Part shown: one piece after another, positions 62,518 through 64,000 of the stretch
Layout of the letters: each line of letters starts with the position of its first letter
Position numbering within the stretch: position 1 is the first letter of the stretch
Assembly (NCBI GenBank): GCA_963735045.1
Contig: CAVTIZ010000003.1
Coordinates: 558,001-622,000 of the forward strand
Reading direction: 5' to 3'
DNA from: Salsipaludibacter sp963735045
GTDB taxonomy: Bacteria > Actinomycetota > Nitriliruptoria > Nitriliruptorales > Nitriliruptoraceae
DNA length: 64,000 nucleotides
Notes under the pieces: generated by a model
The model's database searches: none
Seen by the model: only the letters and a program-made list of their open reading frames with translations
What the model was told of the DNA's origin: nothing
Program-made: the position numbers and the translations under genes

Positions 62518-63936
62518 ATGGACGCCATCCCCAACGTGCTCGCCACGCGCTACGCCAGCCCCGCGATGCAGGCCATCTGGTCGCCGACCGGCAAGGTCCG
62601 GGCCGAGCGACGGCTGTGGCTGGCCGTGCTGTCGGCCCAGCAGGACCTGGGTGTCACGGTCCCCGCGGGTGTCGTCGACGACTACGAGGCCGTGCTCGAC
62701 CAGGTCGACCACGACGCGATCGCGGCACGCGAGCGGATCACCCGCCACGACGTCAAGGCCCGCATCGAGGAGTTCAACGCGCTGGCGGGCCACGAGCACG
62801 TCCACAAGGGCATGACCTCGCGCGACCTGACCGAGAACGTCGAGCAGGTCCAGGTGCGCGACGCCCTGGAACTGGTCCGGGACCGCATCGTGGCGATCCT
62901 GGCTCGCCTGGCTCGCCTGGCGGCCGAACAGTCCACCACCGTCGTCGCCGGACGCAGCCACAACGTCGCCGCCCAGGCGACCACGATCGGCAAACGCCTG
63001 GCCACCGTCGGCGAGGAACTGTTCGTCGCGTTCGGACGCATCACCGACCTGCTCGAGCGCCTGCCGCTGCGCGGGATCAAGGGCCCGGTCGGGACCCAGC
63101 AGGACATGCTCGACCTGCTCGGGTCCGCCGAGGCGGTCGCGACGCTGGAGGCGCGCGTGGCCGAGCACCTCGGCTTCGCCACCACGGCCGGGTCCGTGGG
63201 GCAGGTCTACCCGCGCTCGTGGGACTTCGACGTCGTGTCGGCGTTGGCCCAGGTCGCGTCCGCCCCCGGCAACCTGGCCACGACGATGCGGCTGATGGCC
63301 GGACACGAACTGGTCACCGAGGGGTTCCGCGACGGCCAGGTCGGATCCTCGGCCATGCCGCACAAGATGAACTCGCGCTCCAGCGAGCGCATCGGAGGGT
63401 TCGTCACCATCCTGCGGGGCCACGTGACCATGGCCGCCGGCCTGCTGGGGGACCAGTGGAACGAGGGTGACGTGTCGTGTTCGGTGGTGCGACGGGTCGT
63501 GCTGCCGGATGCCTTCTTCGCCGTGGACGGCCTGGTCGAGACCGAGCTGACGGTGCTGGACGACCTGGGCTTCTTCCCGGCCGTCATCGCCGCCGAGCTC
63601 GAGCGCTACCTGCCGTTCCTCGCCACCACGAAGGTGTTGATGGCCGCGGTCAAGGCCGGTGTCGGGCGCGAGACCGCCCACGAGGCCATCAAGGACCAGG
63701 CCGTGGAGGTCGCGCTCGCGATGCGTACCGGCGGCGCGGACAACGACCTGGTCGAGCGACTCGCCGGCGACCGGCGGCTCGGGCTCGACCGCGCCGACCT
63801 GGACGGCCTGCTGGCCGAGCCGTTGGACTTCGTCGGCACCGCCCGGGCCCAGGTGGCGGCGTTCGTGGCACGCGTGGAGGCCCTGGTCGACGACCACCCC
63901 GACGCGGCCACGTACACGCCCGGCGAGATCCTCTGA
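62518..63936 (+). CDS. purB: adenylosuccinate lyase
   Basis: 472 residues from ATG 62518 (AGGA nine bases upstream). Acts twice in purine synthesis, splitting fumarate from SAICAR and adenylosuccinate. Signatures are HEHVHKGMTSRDLTENVEQVQVRDAL, GRSHNVAAQATTIGKRLA, GIKGPVGTQQDMLDLLGS and the superfamily loop GSSAMPHKMNSR (~275-286) carrying the mobile catalytic Ser. The fumarase/lyase helical fold continues to the end. Usual length. Confidence 0.95.
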   Translation: MDAIPNVLATRYASPAMQAIWSPTGKVRAERRLWLAVLSAQQDLGVTVPAGVVDDYEAVLDQVDHDAIAARERITRHDVKARIEEFNALAGHEHVHKGMTSRDLTENVEQVQVRDALELVRDRIVAILARLARLAAEQSTTVVAGRSHNVAAQATTIGKRLATVGEELFVAFGRITDLLERLPLRGIKGPVGTQQDMLDLLGSAEAVATLEARVAEHLGFATTAGSVGQVYPRSWDFDVVSALAQVASAPGNLATTMRLMAGHELVTEGFRDGQVGSSAMPHKMNSRSSERIGGFVTILRGHVTMAAGLLGDQWNEGDVSCSVVRRVVLPDAFFAVDGLVETELTVLDDLGFFPAVIAAELERYLPFLATTKVLMAAVKAGVGRETAHEAIKDQAVEVALAMRTGGADNDLVERLAGDRRLGLDRADLDGLLAEPLDFVGTARAQVAAFVARVEALVDDHPDAATYTPGEIL

Positions 63937-63941
63937 GGCCG

Positions 63942-64000
63942 TCAGGCCAGGTCCAACGGGGGTCCGACGACACGGCTCGCGTGGGCGGCGTAGATGGCGG
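63942..64000 (-). CDS. 3' end of a minus-strand gene entering from the right
   Basis: The minus strand reads AIYAAHASRVVGPPLDLA and a TGA at 63944-63942. Only 18-19 C-terminal residues are visible, so the product cannot be named. Confidence 0.45.
   Translation of the reverse strand, partial: AIYAAHASRVVGPPLDLA

Overview
The window reads as chromosomal DNA of a very GC-rich actinobacterium. Third codon positions are almost all G or C, GTG starts are common, and GGAGG-type ribosome binding sites precede many genes. Lineage-informative genes are an F420-type luciferase-like oxidoreductase, a SigB/SigF-type sigma factor, a SARP-type STAND regulator, an Eis-type acetyltransferase and a MurD2/MurL pair. 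A deep-branching class (Nitriliruptoria/Euzebyales-like) is my inference from the overall feel and is not proven. I see no rRNA, tRNA, CRISPR array, insertion sequence or phage gene.

Layout. 0-9 kb: an alpha/beta-hydrolase_9 membrane protein (cut at the left edge), a cyclopropane-fatty-acid synthase, a 1451-residue winged-helix/BTAD/STAND-ATPase/WD40 regulator, and an exported cupin. 9-13 kb: a loosely packed accessory stretch with small membrane proteins, a cysteine-containing secreted protein behind a near-consensus promoter, and an isochorismatase-fold protein lacking its catalytic cysteine. 13-30 kb: metabolic and membrane genes (SDR, two VOC proteins, K+ channel, serine hydrolase, GH31 glycosidase, GNAT, PIG-L deacetylase, acyltransferase-like membrane protein, amidase with a probable frameshift, YjbQ protein, DMT transporter, ATP-dependent DNA ligase). 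30-38 kb: leucine biosynthesis (leuA with a Leu-rich leader peptide, then leuC and leuD) interrupted by a secreted S1 protease, followed by an MFS exporter and a DUF937 protein. 38-47 kb: a second serine hydrolase and SdpI, then a stress-type island (hemerythrin, Rho_N-like, PRC-barrel-like, small membrane protein, sigma factor, anti-sigma/LLM chimera) carrying several GTTT-N15/16-GGGAAC-like promoters, then an ArsP-type permease. 47-54 kb: a minus-strand run murL-murD2-hydroxyacid dehydrogenase-phzF, then Pro-rich and RDD membrane proteins. 54-64 kb: leuB, Eis-like, dodecin, cimA (with a probable leaderless Ile leader ORF), purU, DUF2306, FAH hydrolase and purB.

How the genes fit together. 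leuA, leuC, leuD and leuB together give the leucine pathway. cimA supplies 2-oxobutanoate for isoleucine from pyruvate and acetyl-CoA. Both entry enzymes (LeuA and CimA) are preceded by short ORFs ending in codons for the pathway's own end product and followed at once by a strong hairpin, which is the architecture of ribosome-mediated attenuation. MurD2 and MurL together replace D-glutamate addition in peptidoglycan precursor synthesis. The 41-45 kb island looks like a general-stress regulon co-located with its own sigma factor.
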